DNA of 64,000 nucleotides from Youhaiella tibetensis (lineage in GTDB: Bacteria; Pseudomonadota; Alphaproteobacteria; Rhizobiales; Devosiaceae): assembly GCF_008000755.1 (NCBI RefSeq), contig NZ_CP041690.1, positions 3,287,260 through 3,351,259 of the forward strand, given 5' to 3'. Of this stretch, positions 18,684-28,370 are shown one piece after another; the stretch's first letter is position 1; each line of letters opens with the position of its first letter. A program made the translations under genes and the position numbers. The notes under the pieces were generated by a model. That model ran no database searches, was not told the origin of the DNA, and saw nothing but the letters and a program-made list of their open reading frames with translations.

Positions 18684-20426
18684 TCAATAGGGCCCGGTCA
18701 ACGCCTTTGGCGGCACCCCTGCCCGTTCCAGTCCGCCGGCAAGCGACGCCAATAGACTGGAATCGGAAAGGCGCCTGCCCAGTTCCGGCAGAATGCCGTG
18801 CGCGCGGAAAGGTTGATGATCGAGCACCTGCGGCAGATAGCGGCTGACGACATCGGTCTGCCCCGATTCCAGCGCCGCCGTTACCACGATGACCGACCCG
18901 AGCGTGCGGTCGCTTTGTGCGAGCGTCTCGCCGAACTTGCGCGCCTGGTCATAGTCCCTTCCACGCAACGCATTGAGCGCGGGAGCGGCGAAATACCAGG
19001 CGGGCGGGCTCGGCGTCTCGGTGATCGCGGTCTGAGCGATCTGGGCGCCCTGCTGCCAATCCGGCCCGAGCGCCAGGAGACGCCCGAGCGCCGCCAGGGC
19101 GTTGGCGCTCGCCGGGTTGAGCTGCACGGCCGACGAATAGGCCATGCGCGCCTTGGCGAGATCGCCTTCTACCTCTTCGACCCTGCCCGATTGTTCCCAC
19201 ACGAAACTCGATATCGGCGCCGCTGCAAGGGCCGCATCGGTCAGCCGATTGGCGTTCTCGGCCTGATCGGCGACGGCCTCGGGGGGCGCCATGTCCATCG
19301 TGAGCGCGGCGCTCGCGGCGAGGGCCGCCGGCGCGATCTGTTCATCGGCCGGCAGCGCGGCGATGCAGTTGCGCGCGGCCATTCCATCCGCCGGCCGGCC
19401 GCTGTCGTGGTAGACCTCCAAAGCCACACGGCAGATATAGGGCGTCGCGGCGGCGGCAAAATTGGGATGCAGCGCCAGCCATCGCCGCGCCTGTTGGTGC
19501 AGGGGCCCGCGCGGGCTGCCCAGGACAAGCGCCATGCGGCGCGACACTTCATCGACCGCGCGCGGCTGGCTGGCCTCGGCCATGGGCCGGGAAACCGCAT
19601 AGCTCCACTGTACGCTCTGGTCCTGGCTGCGCGTCAGGATCGCTCCGTATTCGACGGCATCGTCGACGACGCGGGTAATTCCCGAGAGCACGTAGAGATC
19701 GGGGCTGGAGGGATTCTCCTGCGGCGACTGCGCCCGGGGCGCCTCGGGGACGCCATACTTGGTCTCGATGTCGTCGAAATGGCCCAGATCGCTGACAAGC
19801 GCCAGCGCCAGGTCTCCGGCGACCGCGTTTCCTTCGTCGCCCGCCAGGTTCTGGAAGTCGACCACCGTGACCTGCGGCTCCTGGGGCGGAGGCGAATCGA
19901 GGCCAGGCGGCAGGGGCTGACCAACGACCATGATCATATAGGCAAGCCCCGCCAGCGCCGAGGCGAAGAACGCCCCGATCAGCACGCCGGAACGAAACCG
20001 CCAGTTCGTGGGCTCGGGTGATATCGCCGCAGGCGGCGGCGTTTCAAGAAGCGGCACGGCGGCCAGCGCCGGAGCGTCCTCCCCCTCCGCCAACACCTCG
20101 AACTCGGGAACATAGCGCCCGACCGGCAGTCGGATGCGCACGCCGTGGGGCATGCGCCCATCTTCGTAATACTGATCCAGCAGCGTCCGCAGGCGTCGTG
20201 CCTGTACCCGAACGATGGGATCGGACTGCGGGTCGAAATCGGGCGGGCGCCCGAAAACGTCCACGGCAATCGAATAAGCCTTGATGGCGGCCTCGCGGCC
20301 ATCAAGCCGAGCATCCACGATGTAGCGCAGGAACTGGGCGAGTTGCGGAGAACGAGCCATCTCGGGCCAGCCCAGGACATCGTCCAGAGCAGCCCTGATC
20401 CGTGCAACCGAAACTTCAGGCTGCAC
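18684..20426 (-). CDS. Membrane-anchored regulator-like protein with TPR-type C-terminus
   Basis: A 580-residue protein of uncertain function. The N-terminal ~90 residues (SPQLAQFLRYIVDARLDG, then DPIVRVQARRLRTLLDQYY, then LPVGRYVPEF) resemble a winged-helix-like output domain seen in front of adenylate cyclase and TPR proteins. A Pro-rich linker and one membrane segment (GVLIGAFFASALAGLAYMIM) follow. The large C-terminal part is helical and repeat-like (ARMAYSSAVQLNPASANALA), presumably periplasmic. The start is set at GTG 20426, 9 nt after GGAGGA; TTG 20429 is equally possible. It is divergent from the receiver-like gene. Confidence 0.65.
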   Translation of the reverse strand: MQPEVSVARIRAALDDVLGWPEMARSPQLAQFLRYIVDARLDGREAAIKAYSIAVDVFGRPPDFDPQSDPIVRVQARRLRTLLDQYYEDGRMPHGVRIRLPVGRYVPEFEVLAEGEDAPALAAVPLLETPPPAAISPEPTNWRFRSGVLIGAFFASALAGLAYMIMVVGQPLPPGLDSPPPQEPQVTVVDFQNLAGDEGNAVAGDLALALVSDLGHFDDIETKYGVPEAPRAQSPQENPSSPDLYVLSGITRVVDDAVEYGAILTRSQDQSVQWSYAVSRPMAEASQPRAVDEVSRRMALVLGSPRGPLHQQARRWLALHPNFAAAATPYICRVALEVYHDSGRPADGMAARNCIAALPADEQIAPAALAASAALTMDMAPPEAVADQAENANRLTDAALAAAPISSFVWEQSGRVEEVEGDLAKARMAYSSAVQLNPASANALAALGRLLALGPDWQQGAQIAQTAITETPSPPAWYFAAPALNALRGRDYDQARKFGETLAQSDRTLGSVIVVTAALESGQTDVVSRYLPQVLDHQPFRAHGILPELGRRLSDSSLLASLAGGLERAGVPPKALTGPY

Positions 20427-20658
20427 CAAGCCTGGTCCTCCCCTTGCCCCCAAGCCCGGAAGTTCAACCGATTTACATGTAAAACGCAAGCCGGACTTAG
20501 CGCCACTTAACGTGTCGGCACCTTCCCGCTCGGGGCGAACAGGCGCATTTGCAAGCCAATCCGGCCCGTAAGGGCCTCAAGGCGTTTGCGTGACTACCCG
20601 GTTCGCGATCGGCATCGTAGCAAGTGCATACCCGTTCGCGAGGCGGCTTAGAGGTTAT

Positions 20659-21093
20659 ATGTCGGATCTGACGAGAGCACCCGCGCCGGTGGCGCTGGTG
20701 GATGACAATGTCCATTCCGCCCGGCTGTTCCTGAGGACGCTGGCGGGGAACGGATACAGAGCCCGCTGGCTCGGAAACGGTGATCGCGGAGGCAGAACCC
20801 TCGACGCGATCCTGGCCGGCGGCGAGACGGCGCCGAGCCTGGTTGTGGTGGATCTGAAGGCGCGCTCCAACGCGACCGCACAGTTCATCGCCCGCCATGC
20901 CGAGCGCGCAAAAGAGAACGGCACGATTTTGGTGGCGATGGTCCACTCGCTCGAGGCCGTACACCGGAACGCTGCGCTGGAAGCAGGCGCGGCAGCGGTG
21001 TTCGGGCGCCACAGCGAGCGAGCCGAATACCATCGGGAAATGCAGGCGCTGCTCGACTTCTGGGCACGCAGCGCCAAACGAGTTGGTGCGTAG
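20659..21093 (+). CDS. Divergent response-regulator receiver-like protein
   Basis: A 144-residue single-domain protein: PVALVDDNVHSARLFLRTL carries the acidic pair expected at the first strand, and PSLVVVDLKARS offers a phospho-acceptor Asp. The later part (LVAMVHSLEAVHRNAALEAG, then AAVFGRHSE) lacks the conserved Lys of true receivers, so signalling may be altered. The ATG at 20659 is used, with GAGG 4 nt upstream; the open frame upstream is in the promoter region. It is divergent from the membrane-anchored regulator and ends at a strong terminator. Confidence 0.65.
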   Translation: MSDLTRAPAPVALVDDNVHSARLFLRTLAGNGYRARWLGNGDRGGRTLDAILAGGETAPSLVVVDLKARSNATAQFIARHAERAKENGTILVAMVHSLEAVHRNAALEAGAAAVFGRHSERAEYHREMQALLDFWARSAKRVGA

Positions 21094-21275
21094 TCTCTCC
21101 CTTGGAGACTGCGTGCGGGTGAAAGGAGTGCTCCGCAGTGGGCTCCCCAGCTTCCGCTCCGGCGGAGCTCTCCTTTCCTTCAGGGCGGTCGGCAGACCCC
21201 CGCAGACAGTTGCGGCGGGACCTGCACGGGACCGACCAAAGCCGGGCGTTTCCTCCCGAACGTACCGGCACAATA

Positions 21276-21305
21276 GAGGGGAAGTCCCGGCAAGGACTTC
21301 CCCTC
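21276..21305 (+). terminator. Strong intrinsic terminator
   Basis: A perfect 12-bp stem GAGGGGAAGTCC / GGACTTCCCCTC with a 6-nt loop, followed on the plus strand by TTGTATTTTCC. It lies about 180 bp after the receiver-like gene. I found no convincing gene in the 238-bp gap at 21094-21331. Confidence 0.8.
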
Positions 21306-21331
21306 TTGTATTTTCCTGAAGTGCGGAGCGG

Positions 21332-23377
21332 TCAGGCGCTGGCGCGGTCGACGAGCCGCAGGGGCACCACCACGTCGGGAATGGTGATGGTGGGCGCGGG
21401 CCGTCCGAGCAGGTAACCCTGCGCTTCCGAGCACCCTTCCTCGCGCAGCAGCTCCATCTGATCCTCCCGCTCCACGCCCTCTGCAAGCACCGGAATATTG
21501 AGGCTCTTGCCGATGGTAAGAACGGCCTGGACGATGGCCTTGGCCTGCGGGCTGCGATCGATCTCGGAGAGGAACGCCTTGTCCAGCTTGATGCGGTCGA
21601 ACGGGAAGAGGCTGAGCGAGGCCAGGGTCGAATAACCCGTGCCGAAGTCATCGAGCGCCACCGACACGCCCAGCGAACGGACGGCCTTGAGGATGCGCAC
21701 GGTGTGCTCCGGATCGGCCACGAGCGTGCTCTCGGTGATCTCGACCTCGAGCCGGGACGGATCGAGACCGGTTTCGTCGAGCACCTGCTCGATCAGCCGC
21801 GGCAGGCTGTCATCGAGCATCTGCACAGGCGAAACGTTGACGGCAACCTTGTAGGGACGCGGCCAGGCCGCAGCCTGCCGGCACGCCAGACGCAGCACGT
21901 GCTCGCCCAGCGGCACGATGAGGCCCGAATGCTCGGCCAGCGGGATGAACTCCATCGGCGAGACCATGCCCCGCTCGGGATGGCGCCAGCGCACCAGCGC
22001 CTCGTAGCCCACCACTTCGTGCGTCTGCACGTGCTTCTGGACCTGGTAGTGGAGCTCGAACTGATCGGATTCGATGGCGCGGCTGAGCTCGACCACCATC
22101 GTGCGGCGCTGCCGTGCCAGCTCGTCGAGATCGGCCTGGTAGTAGCCGACATCGGTGTTGTGAAGGTTTTTGACCCGGCTCATGGCGAGGTCCGCATTGT
22201 CGAGCAGCGCCTCGATGTCGTCAGCGTCGTCCGGGAAGATCGCCACGCCGAAGCGTGCGGTCACTTCAAGCCCGCCATCCGGCGTTTCCAGCCGCATCGC
22301 GATGGCAGATTGCAGCCGCTTGATGAGCATGGGCACGTCCATGTCGTCGAACACGGCGCGCATCACGGCAAATTCGTCGCCCCTGGTACGGGCGACGATC
22401 TCGGTCGGCATCAGGGCGCTCTTGAAGCGGTTGGCGATGGTGCGCAGCACCCGGTCGCCCTCGGCATGACCCAGGATATTATTGATGTCGCGGAAGCGGT
22501 CGATGTTGATGACGACCGCGGCCAGGCGCATGTCGTTGACCCCATCGCTGACCAGGCTCACCCCCTCGCGCACGAACCAATCGCGATTGGGTAGCCCCGT
22601 GAGCGCATCGTGGTTGATGATCTCGCGCACGCGGTCCGAGGTTTCCTTGCGCACCGAGGAGTCGAGGAAGCTGCTGGCAAGCCCGGTGCCCAGGATCAGG
22701 AGCGCCATGCCGCCAGCCGCAAAGGCGAGGCCCAGGCCTGAGGTGTGATCGACGAACCCGGAAAGACACAAGACCACGTCATGCATCGCCGCCATGCCCG
22801 TGAAGTGCAGGCCGACGATCGAAAGCGTCAGGAGCGAGTTGACGGCGAGGAAGTTGCGGCGGGACGCACCCTTCTTGAGGAGCGAGAAACCGGCGAGGCC
22901 GAGCAGCAGCGCCAGCGAAAGTGCCATGGCGACATACCCGGCCGAAAACACCATCACATGCTGGCCGCCATCCATGACGTAGCCGGACATGCCGATGAAG
23001 TGCATCAGGCTCACCGATGCGCCGAAGACGAGGCCGCCGACCTCCCAGGAGAGCGGCAGTCGCTGCTCCACGGCAATGCCGCCCGCCAGGAAACAGCCAG
23101 CCATGGCGATCATGGCGGACAGCGCCGTCGTGACCGGATCGTAGCTGACCGGCACGCCTGGCTGATAGGCGATCATGGCGATGAAATGGGTACACCAGAT
23201 GGACGCGCCACCGGCAACGCCCATCATGAAGAGCCAACTGAACCGCGCACCGCCATGCGCAGCTCTGGCTCGCAGCAACAGACGGATCGCAACGGCCACG
23301 CCCATCACGCAGACAACTGCCGCAAGAAGAACGAGGTAAGCGTTGTGCGCGCCTGCCATGCTGGCGATCAACGACAT
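21332..23377 (-). CDS. MHYT-GGDEF-EAL cyclic-di-GMP protein
   Basis: A 681-residue protein. Seven membrane segments cover about residues 10-240, with three MHYT-type motifs (CTHFIAMIAY, LMHFIGMSGY, LHFTGMAAM) thought to bind copper and sense oxygen, CO or NO. A GGDEF domain follows with its signature altered to RGDEF at residues 332-336. The EAL domain looks intact (EAL at 459-461, EVEITEST, DDFGTGYSTL, and EGVE near the end). The likely net activity is c-di-GMP hydrolysis, with the GGDEF part possibly regulatory. It is transcribed alone. Confidence 0.88.
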   Translation of the reverse strand: MSLIASMAGAHNAYLVLLAAVVCVMGVAVAIRLLLRARAAHGGARFSWLFMMGVAGGASIWCTHFIAMIAYQPGVPVSYDPVTTALSAMIAMAGCFLAGGIAVEQRLPLSWEVGGLVFGASVSLMHFIGMSGYVMDGGQHVMVFSAGYVAMALSLALLLGLAGFSLLKKGASRRNFLAVNSLLTLSIVGLHFTGMAAMHDVVLCLSGFVDHTSGLGLAFAAGGMALLILGTGLASSFLDSSVRKETSDRVREIINHDALTGLPNRDWFVREGVSLVSDGVNDMRLAAVVINIDRFRDINNILGHAEGDRVLRTIANRFKSALMPTEIVARTRGDEFAVMRAVFDDMDVPMLIKRLQSAIAMRLETPDGGLEVTARFGVAIFPDDADDIEALLDNADLAMSRVKNLHNTDVGYYQADLDELARQRRTMVVELSRAIESDQFELHYQVQKHVQTHEVVGYEALVRWRHPERGMVSPMEFIPLAEHSGLIVPLGEHVLRLACRQAAAWPRPYKVAVNVSPVQMLDDSLPRLIEQVLDETGLDPSRLEVEITESTLVADPEHTVRILKAVRSLGVSVALDDFGTGYSTLASLSLFPFDRIKLDKAFLSEIDRSPQAKAIVQAVLTIGKSLNIPVLAEGVEREDQMELLREEGCSEAQGYLLGRPAPTITIPDVVVPLRLVDRASA

Positions 23378-23521
23378 AAAGGCCCCCTATAGTCTGCCCA
23401 ACACTAAGCCGTTGAACTCTTAAGAATAGTGAAACGGTTTACCTAGCATTGGGCCCTAGGGGCATTGTCTGTCACCGGATCGAAACCAACGTTAACAAAT
23501 TGTATGACAATCTGCACGGCC

Positions 23522-23713
23522 TCAATGTCGCTTGGAGACGTGCTCCGGCAGTGACTTGCGCTTGGTGGAAGCGAACTCCTCGAGCTCCTTTTCGCTCATG
23601 GAATCGTACATTTCCTTGGAGGCGCCCTTGAGGTCGCCGACCTTGGCTTCGCCGCGCTTGGCGGCGAGGGCGACGCCGGCGGCCTCCTGCTGGGCTTTGG
23701 AACGAGCGGGCAT
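23522..23713 (-). CDS. DUF3008 family protein
   Basis: A 63-residue, highly charged protein (MPARSKAQQEAAGVAL at the start, LKGASKEMYDSMSEKELEEF in the middle, then ASTKRKSLPEHV). This matches the small DUF3008 family, common in Proteobacteria and of unknown function. AAGGAG lies 7 nt before the ATG, so expression is likely strong. The composition suggests a flexible, possibly nucleic-acid- or stress-associated protein, which is inference only. Confidence 0.85.
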   Translation of the reverse strand: MPARSKAQQEAAGVALAAKRGEAKVGDLKGASKEMYDSMSEKELEEFASTKRKSLPEHVSKRH

Positions 23714-23759
23714 TTATGCTCTCCTTGCTTGGTGCTGCTTAACCAACGTCGGCGCCCCG

Positions 23760-24260
23760 CTAGTGTTCCTCATCCTGATCGGGCGCCGCGCGGCTGTCGA
23801 TCCGCGTCTTCAAGGCCTGGAGGACCGACAGGACAATGATGGCAAAGATCGCCGTCACGAACCCGACGATGTAGTAGCCGAGCGCGGTCGCCAGCCCGAC
23901 GGCGCCCGCCAGCCACATGCCCGCTCCCGTCGTGATGCCCTTGACGTCGTGGGGCCGCCGGAAGATGGCGCCTGCCCCCAGAAAGGCGACCCCGGCGGTT
24001 ACCGCCTCCACGGCGCGAATAGGATCTGCGCGGCTATTGGGCGAACCACCGAAGGTTTCGAACAGTTCGATGGTGAGCAGGGTGAACAGGCACGCAGCCA
24101 TGGCGATGAGAATATGGGTACGCAACCCCGCGCCCTCGCGATGCATCTCGCGCTCGAACCCGATCATCCCGCCGAAAAGCGCCGCCAGGATGAGGCGGAT
24201 GAAGATGATGTGCTGCGGCGTATGGGTATCAACCAGTCCGATCGCACTCGAAAAATCCAT
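23760..24260 (-). CDS. MgtC/SapB family membrane protein
   Basis: A 166-residue protein with about four membrane segments and the conserved blocks of MgtC/SapB: FGGMIGFEREMHREGAGLRT near residue 29, and GVAFLGAGAIFRRPHDVKGI followed by TTGAGMW near residue 90. The family is linked to survival at low Mg2+ and to control of membrane ATPases; the exact role here is unknown. GGGGGG precedes the ATG. It starts 14 bp after the SDR gene on the same strand and may be co-transcribed by read-through. Confidence 0.85.
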   Translation of the reverse strand: MDFSSAIGLVDTHTPQHIIFIRLILAALFGGMIGFEREMHREGAGLRTHILIAMAACLFTLLTIELFETFGGSPNSRADPIRAVEAVTAGVAFLGAGAIFRRPHDVKGITTGAGMWLAGAVGLATALGYYIVGFVTAIFAIIVLSVLQALKTRIDSRAAPDQDEEH

Positions 24261-24274
24261 GTTCCCCCCGGACG

Positions 24275-25060
24275 CTAGATGGTCTTGAGCATGCCTCCAT
24301 CCACGAAATAGGTGGACCCCGTCGAATAGGTCGCCTTGTCCGAGCAGAGGAAAACGAAGAAATGCGCCAGTTCCTCTGGCGTTCCGAACCGCTTCATGGC
24401 GGCGTATTCGTCAGCGACGCCCTGGAGGTGCGCCTGGTATCCGTCTTCCCCCGCCAGTTGCCGCGCGGTCTTGACCCAGTCGGGCGTAAGGATGAGCCCC
24501 GGATTGATGCAGTTGACCCGGATATTGTCGCCCACGACTTCGGTGGAAAGCGTCTTTGAGAACATCATCAGGGCGGACTTGGTGGTGTTGTAGATCGGCT
24601 CGTACCAGAGCGGCTGGACGGCGCAGATCGAAGCGTTGTGGAGCACCACGCCGCCCCCGCGCTTCTTCATCTGGGGCACGATGCCCCGCGCCAGCCGGAC
24701 GGCGGCCATCACGTGCAAATCCCAGTAATATTGCCACTTTTCATCCGTAGCTTCCTGGATGGTCTCGTTCGAGCCCGTGCCCGCATTGTTGATGAGAATG
24801 TCGGCGCCGCCGAACGCCTTCTGGGCTCCCGAAATGACGGCATTACAACCCTCGGCGGTCGCCACATCGGCGGCGACGCCATGGACGAGAATGCCGTACT
24901 TATCGGCAATGCGGGCCGCTTCGGCGTCGACGCGATCGGGATTGCGCGCGACGAGAACGAGATTGGCGCCCTCGGCTGCCAGTCCTTCGGCAACCGCCAG
25001 GCCGATGCCGACCGAACCGCCGGTGATGATGGCGACCTTGTCGCGAAGGCCGAGGTCCAT
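24275..25060 (-). CDS. SDR-family NAD(P)-dependent oxidoreductase
   Basis: A 261-residue classical short-chain dehydrogenase: cofactor loop TGGSVGIG near residue 14, NNAG near residue 91, catalytic Ser in HNASICAVQP, catalytic YNTTK near residue 157, and the C-terminal GSTYFVDGGML. It lies at the end of the sugar/polyol uptake cluster and has its own ribosome binding site (AAGGAG, 7 nt). A role in oxidising or reducing the imported polyol or sugar is inferred from the neighbours, not from its sequence. Confidence 0.85.
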   Translation of the reverse strand: MDLGLRDKVAIITGGSVGIGLAVAEGLAAEGANLVLVARNPDRVDAEAARIADKYGILVHGVAADVATAEGCNAVISGAQKAFGGADILINNAGTGSNETIQEATDEKWQYYWDLHVMAAVRLARGIVPQMKKRGGGVVLHNASICAVQPLWYEPIYNTTKSALMMFSKTLSTEVVGDNIRVNCINPGLILTPDWVKTARQLAGEDGYQAHLQGVADEYAAMKRFGTPEELAHFFVFLCSDKATYSTGSTYFVDGGMLKTI

Positions 25061-25402
25061 GGTGGTGCTCCTTGGTGGATGGCGGGAGAAGCTGTTGGCC
25101 GGTGGGTTAATGGGGAAGTGACGGGGTTTTCAGGTAGTTAGCTGATTGGGGGGTGGGTTTGGTGCGGAGGACGTGCAACGGGTGTTGGAGTCGCGGGCAT
25201 CGCGCTTGGGTCTTCCCCCCACCCTTGTTCCCTCCCCACTAGGGGGAGGGAGACGTGCTGGTGCGTTTCCCGCCCACCACTCGGCTCGAGTGGGAACGGG
25301 CAATGTGGTCCGGCTCTGCGGCCGGGAGGATCGGTGGGGGTGGAGAGAGAGGGACATCGGCTTAGATTGAAGCTGCGGCGGCATGCTGTCCCCCCTCGTC
25401 CA
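25061..25402. other. Gene-free gap with repeats
   Basis: This 342-bp gap between the polyol dehydrogenase and the SDR gene holds no convincing gene. It contains a dispersed repeat at 25217-25252 and a perfect hairpin CCACTCG-GCT-CGAGTGG at 25275-25291. The repeat probably separates SDR expression from the transporter operon. Confidence 0.6.
25217..25252 (+). repeat. Dispersed palindromic repeat, third copy
   Basis: CCACCCTTGTTCCCTCCCC followed by ACTAGGGGGAGGGAGAC, differing by a few bases from the copies at 11141-11176 and 13496-13531. Confidence 0.75.
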
Positions 25403-26449
25403 TCAGTCCGGCATGCGAATCTGCAGTTTGACGTCGCTTGGCCTTGCTTCCACGGCGCGGTCAAATGCGGCGACGGAATCCTCGAAGGCGAAGGTTTCCG
25501 AGATGAGCGGTTTGAGGTCCACGCGGCCCGAGGCGAAAAGGGCGATGGCGCGGTCGTATTGGTGGGCGTAGCGGAAGACCGTTTCGATGCGGATTTCCTT
25601 GGTGGAGGCGGTGGCGATGTCGAAGGCGGCGGGTTCGACCGGGAGGCCGACGACGACGATGGTGCCGCCGGGGCGCGGCAGGTCCATGATGGTTTCCCAG
25701 GCTTTTGGCGAGCCCGAGCACTCGAAAACGATATCTGCGCCCCAGTCGTCGGTGAGGCGCTTCACTTCCGACACGATGTTCTTTTCGCGGATGTTGACCG
25801 GGATCACGCCCTGGTAGCGCGCGGCGATGTCGAGCTTGGGCTGGGCGAGGTCGGCGACGATGGCGCGGGCGCACCCGCCGGCAAGGGCGGCGATGGCGAC
25901 CATGGTGCCGATGGGGCCGGCGCCGAGGACGACGGCGGTGTCGCCGGGGGTGATGCGGGCCTTGGTGGCGGCCTGCATACCCACGGCGAAGGGCTCGACC
26001 ATGGCGCCCTCGGCAAAGCTCACATTGTCGGGGAGCTTGAAGGTGTAGTTGGCGGGGTGGACGACATAGGGGGTGAGGACGCCGTGGATCGGTGGGGTGG
26101 CCCAGAAGGTAACGGCCGGATCGACATTGTACATGCCCAGGCGCGAGGCGCGCGAATTGGGATCGGGAATGCCCGGCTCCATGCAGACGCGGTCGCCGAC
26201 CTTGAGATGGGTAACCCCCTGCCCGACCTCGACGACCGTGCCGGCAGCCTCGTGGCCGAGCACCATGGGCGCATTGACCACGAATGGACCGATACGTCCG
26301 TGGGTATAGTAATGAACGTCAGACCCGCAGACGCCCACGGTGTGGATCTTGATCTTGACCATGCCCGGGCCGACGTCCATCGGCAGGTCGATTTCGCGCA
26401 ATTTCAGTTCGTGCTGGCGCTCGAGCACGAGCGCTTGGGCTTTAGTCAT
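25403..26449 (-). CDS. Zinc-dependent polyol dehydrogenase (xylitol/sorbitol type)
   Basis: A 348-residue MDR protein: [17 protein letters not shown] carries the catalytic-zinc Cys, [13 protein letters not shown] the zinc His/Glu, and [19 protein letters not shown] the NAD loop near residue 175. The HYYTHGRIG block is characteristic of sorbitol and xylitol dehydrogenases, which oxidise polyols to ketoses. The four-Cys structural zinc loop of ADHs is absent, as in several SDH-type enzymes. It follows the FrcA-type ATPase gene by 10 bp, so it probably acts on the imported substrate. Confidence 0.82.
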   Translation of the reverse strand: MTKAQALVLERQHELKLREIDLPMDVGPGMVKIKIHTVGVCGSDVHYYTHGRIGPFVVNAPMVLGHEAAGTVVEVGQGVTHLKVGDRVCMEPGIPDPNSRASRLGMYNVDPAVTFWATPPIHGVLTPYVVHPANYTFKLPDNVSFAEGAMVEPFAVGMQAATKARITPGDTAVVLGAGPIGTMVAIAALAGGCARAIVADLAQPKLDIAARYQGVIPVNIREKNIVSEVKRLTDDWGADIVFECSGSPKAWETIMDLPRPGGTIVVVGLPVEPAAFDIATASTKEIRIETVFRYAHQYDRAIALFASGRVDLKPLISETFAFEDSVAAFDRAVEARPSDVKLQIRMPD

Positions 26450-26459
26450 CGGTGTGCTT

Positions 26460-27251
26460 TCAGCTTGCGCCGGCCATCTCCGCCGGCGGTTTCATGGCGC
26501 CTGTCATGATCGCGACAGCATCGGACATCGAGAAGGCCTTGGGGTCGATCACCGCGATGCGGCGGCCCAGGCGATGGATGTGGATGCGGTCGGCGACTTC
26601 GAAGACATGGGGCATGTTGTGCGAGATGAGCACAATCGGCAAGCCGCGACGCTTGACGTCGAGCATCAGTTCGAGCACGCGCCGGCTTTCCTTGACGCCG
26701 AGCGCGGCCGTGGGTTCATCCATGATCACCACGCGGCTGCCGAAGGCTGCGGCGCGGGCAACGGCCACGCCCTGGCGCTGGCCGCCAGACAGCGTTTCCA
26801 CCGACTGGTTGATGTTCTGGATAGTCATCAGCCCCAGTTCGGACAGCTTCTCGCGCGCGATCCGCTGCATGGCGCCCCGGTCGAGCGTACGCAGGAACCG
26901 CCCCATGAACCCGCTCATGCGCATCTCGCGCCCCAGGAACATGTTGTCGGCGATCGAAAGCGCCGGCGAAAGCGCCAGGTTCTGGTAGACCGTCTCGATA
27001 CCGGCGTGCCGCGCCTCGATGGGCGAGCGAAAATGCACCGGATGGCCATCCAGCCGGATTTCGCCGGAATCGGGCATCACCGCTCCGCACAGGGCCTTGA
27101 TCAGCGTGGACTTGCCGGCGCCGTTGTCGCCGATGACGCCCAGAATCTCGCCGGGCATCAGGTCGAAATCGGTATTGTCCAGCGCCACCACGCGCCCATA
27201 GCGCTTGTTGAGCCCACGCGCCGAAAGAATGGGGGCAATCGCCTCGTTCAT
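26460..27251 (-). CDS. frcA: Sugar ABC transporter ATP-binding protein (FrcA-like)
   Basis: A 263-residue single-domain ATPase: Walker [10 protein letters not shown] near residue 41, Q-loop VYQNLALSP, signature [14 protein letters not shown], Walker [13 protein letters not shown]. Sugar ATPases of the RbsA/XylG type have two such domains in about 500 residues. The single-domain form is typical of the fructose transporter FrcBCA of Sinorhizobium. The ATG at 27251 overlaps the permease stop (ATGA) and has CAGGAGGG upstream. Confidence 0.8.
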   Translation of the reverse strand: MNEAIAPILSARGLNKRYGRVVALDNTDFDLMPGEILGVIGDNGAGKSTLIKALCGAVMPDSGEIRLDGHPVHFRSPIEARHAGIETVYQNLALSPALSIADNMFLGREMRMSGFMGRFLRTLDRGAMQRIAREKLSELGLMTIQNINQSVETLSGGQRQGVAVARAAAFGSRVVIMDEPTAALGVKESRRVLELMLDVKRRGLPIVLISHNMPHVFEVADRIHIHRLGRRIAVIDPKAFSMSDAVAIMTGAMKPPAEMAGAS

Positions 27252-28324
27252 GCCGAAACCCTCCTGATCCATTGATCGATGGTGACCGCGAGGATGATGA
27301 GAATGCCGACGGTGAATTCCTGCCAGAGCACGTCCACGCCCGCCAGCGCCAGGCCGTTGCGGAACACGCCCACGATGAGCGCGCCCACCAGCGTGCCGAC
27401 GATCGAGCCGCGTCCCCCGAAGAGCGAAGTGCCACCGATCACCACAGCGGTGATGGCATCCAGATTGGCGTTCTGCCCCGCCAGGGGCGAGACGGCGCCG
27501 ATACGGCCGATGGTCACCCAGCCGGCCAATGCGCAGATGAGCCCGGCCAGGGTATAGACGCCGATCAGCGTGCCCCTGGTGTTGATACCGGCAAGGCGCG
27601 CCGCCTCTGGATCATCGCCGACCGCGTAGATGTGGCGCCCGAAGGCGGTGCGCGACAGCATGTACCAGACCACCACCGCCAGCACGATCATGAGGATGGC
27701 GCCATAGGTCAGCACAGCGCCCCCGCCCAGCTTCATGGTCGTTCCCAGGACCTGCAGGAAGGGCGCCGTGGCCTCGATATCCTGGAACCGGATGGTTTCG
27801 GAGCGCGACACGTAGATGACGAGCGCGCCGTAAATGCTCCAGGTTCCCAACGTGACGATGAAGGGCGGCAGCCGCACCAGGGCCACCAGAACACCGTTGA
27901 TCATGCCGCAGATGGCGCCGGTCGCCAGGCCGAGCGTGAAGGCGATGGGCACCGGTACGCCGCCGACGACCGCCAGCCTGCCCATCACGATCGAGGACAG
28001 GATCATGATGGCTCCCACCGACAGGTCGATGCCCGCGGTGAGGATGACCAGGGTCTGGGCGATGCCGAGGACACCGATGATGGTGACCTGCTGGAGCACC
28101 AGCGACAGGTTGAACGGCGCGAAGAACTTCGACCCGGCAGCGAGCGTGAAGATCAGGATGCCGATGATGAGGACGATGAAGGGAATGGCGGTGGGATAAT
28201 TGTGCAGGAAATGCTGCAACTGCCGGATCGGGGACTTGTCGTCCGTCTCGAAACTGGCCACCCCGTGATGGGCGCCCTCCAGTCCCTTTTCGGCTGCTGC
28301 CGAACCGCTTGCGTCGTCGCTCAT
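27248..28324 (-). CDS. frcC: Sugar ABC transporter permease (FrcC-like)
   Basis: A 358-residue RbsC-family permease with about ten membrane segments. AGIDLSVGAIMILSSIVMG and VIGGTSLFGGRGSIVGTLVG are the two conserved family stretches. An ~50-residue cytoplasmic N-terminus precedes the first segment, as in FrcC. It pairs with the adjacent ATPase and binding protein to import a monosaccharide or polyol across the inner membrane. Confidence 0.82.
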   Translation of the reverse strand: MSDDASGSAAAEKGLEGAHHGVASFETDDKSPIRQLQHFLHNYPTAIPFIVLIIGILIFTLAAGSKFFAPFNLSLVLQQVTIIGVLGIAQTLVILTAGIDLSVGAIMILSSIVMGRLAVVGGVPVPIAFTLGLATGAICGMINGVLVALVRLPPFIVTLGTWSIYGALVIYVSRSETIRFQDIEATAPFLQVLGTTMKLGGGAVLTYGAILMIVLAVVVWYMLSRTAFGRHIYAVGDDPEAARLAGINTRGTLIGVYTLAGLICALAGWVTIGRIGAVSPLAGQNANLDAITAVVIGGTSLFGGRGSIVGTLVGALIVGVFRNGLALAGVDVLWQEFTVGILIILAVTIDQWIRRVSA

Positions 28325-28370
28325 TGCCTACCCCCTCCCAAGGATCGGTACCGTGCCAGCCTTCGAGTTG

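Noticed and set aside
20590-20658. 23-residue N-terminal extension of the receiver-like protein
   Set aside because: The extension is rich in Arg and Tyr with no receiver character; the ATG at 20659 has GAGG just upstream.
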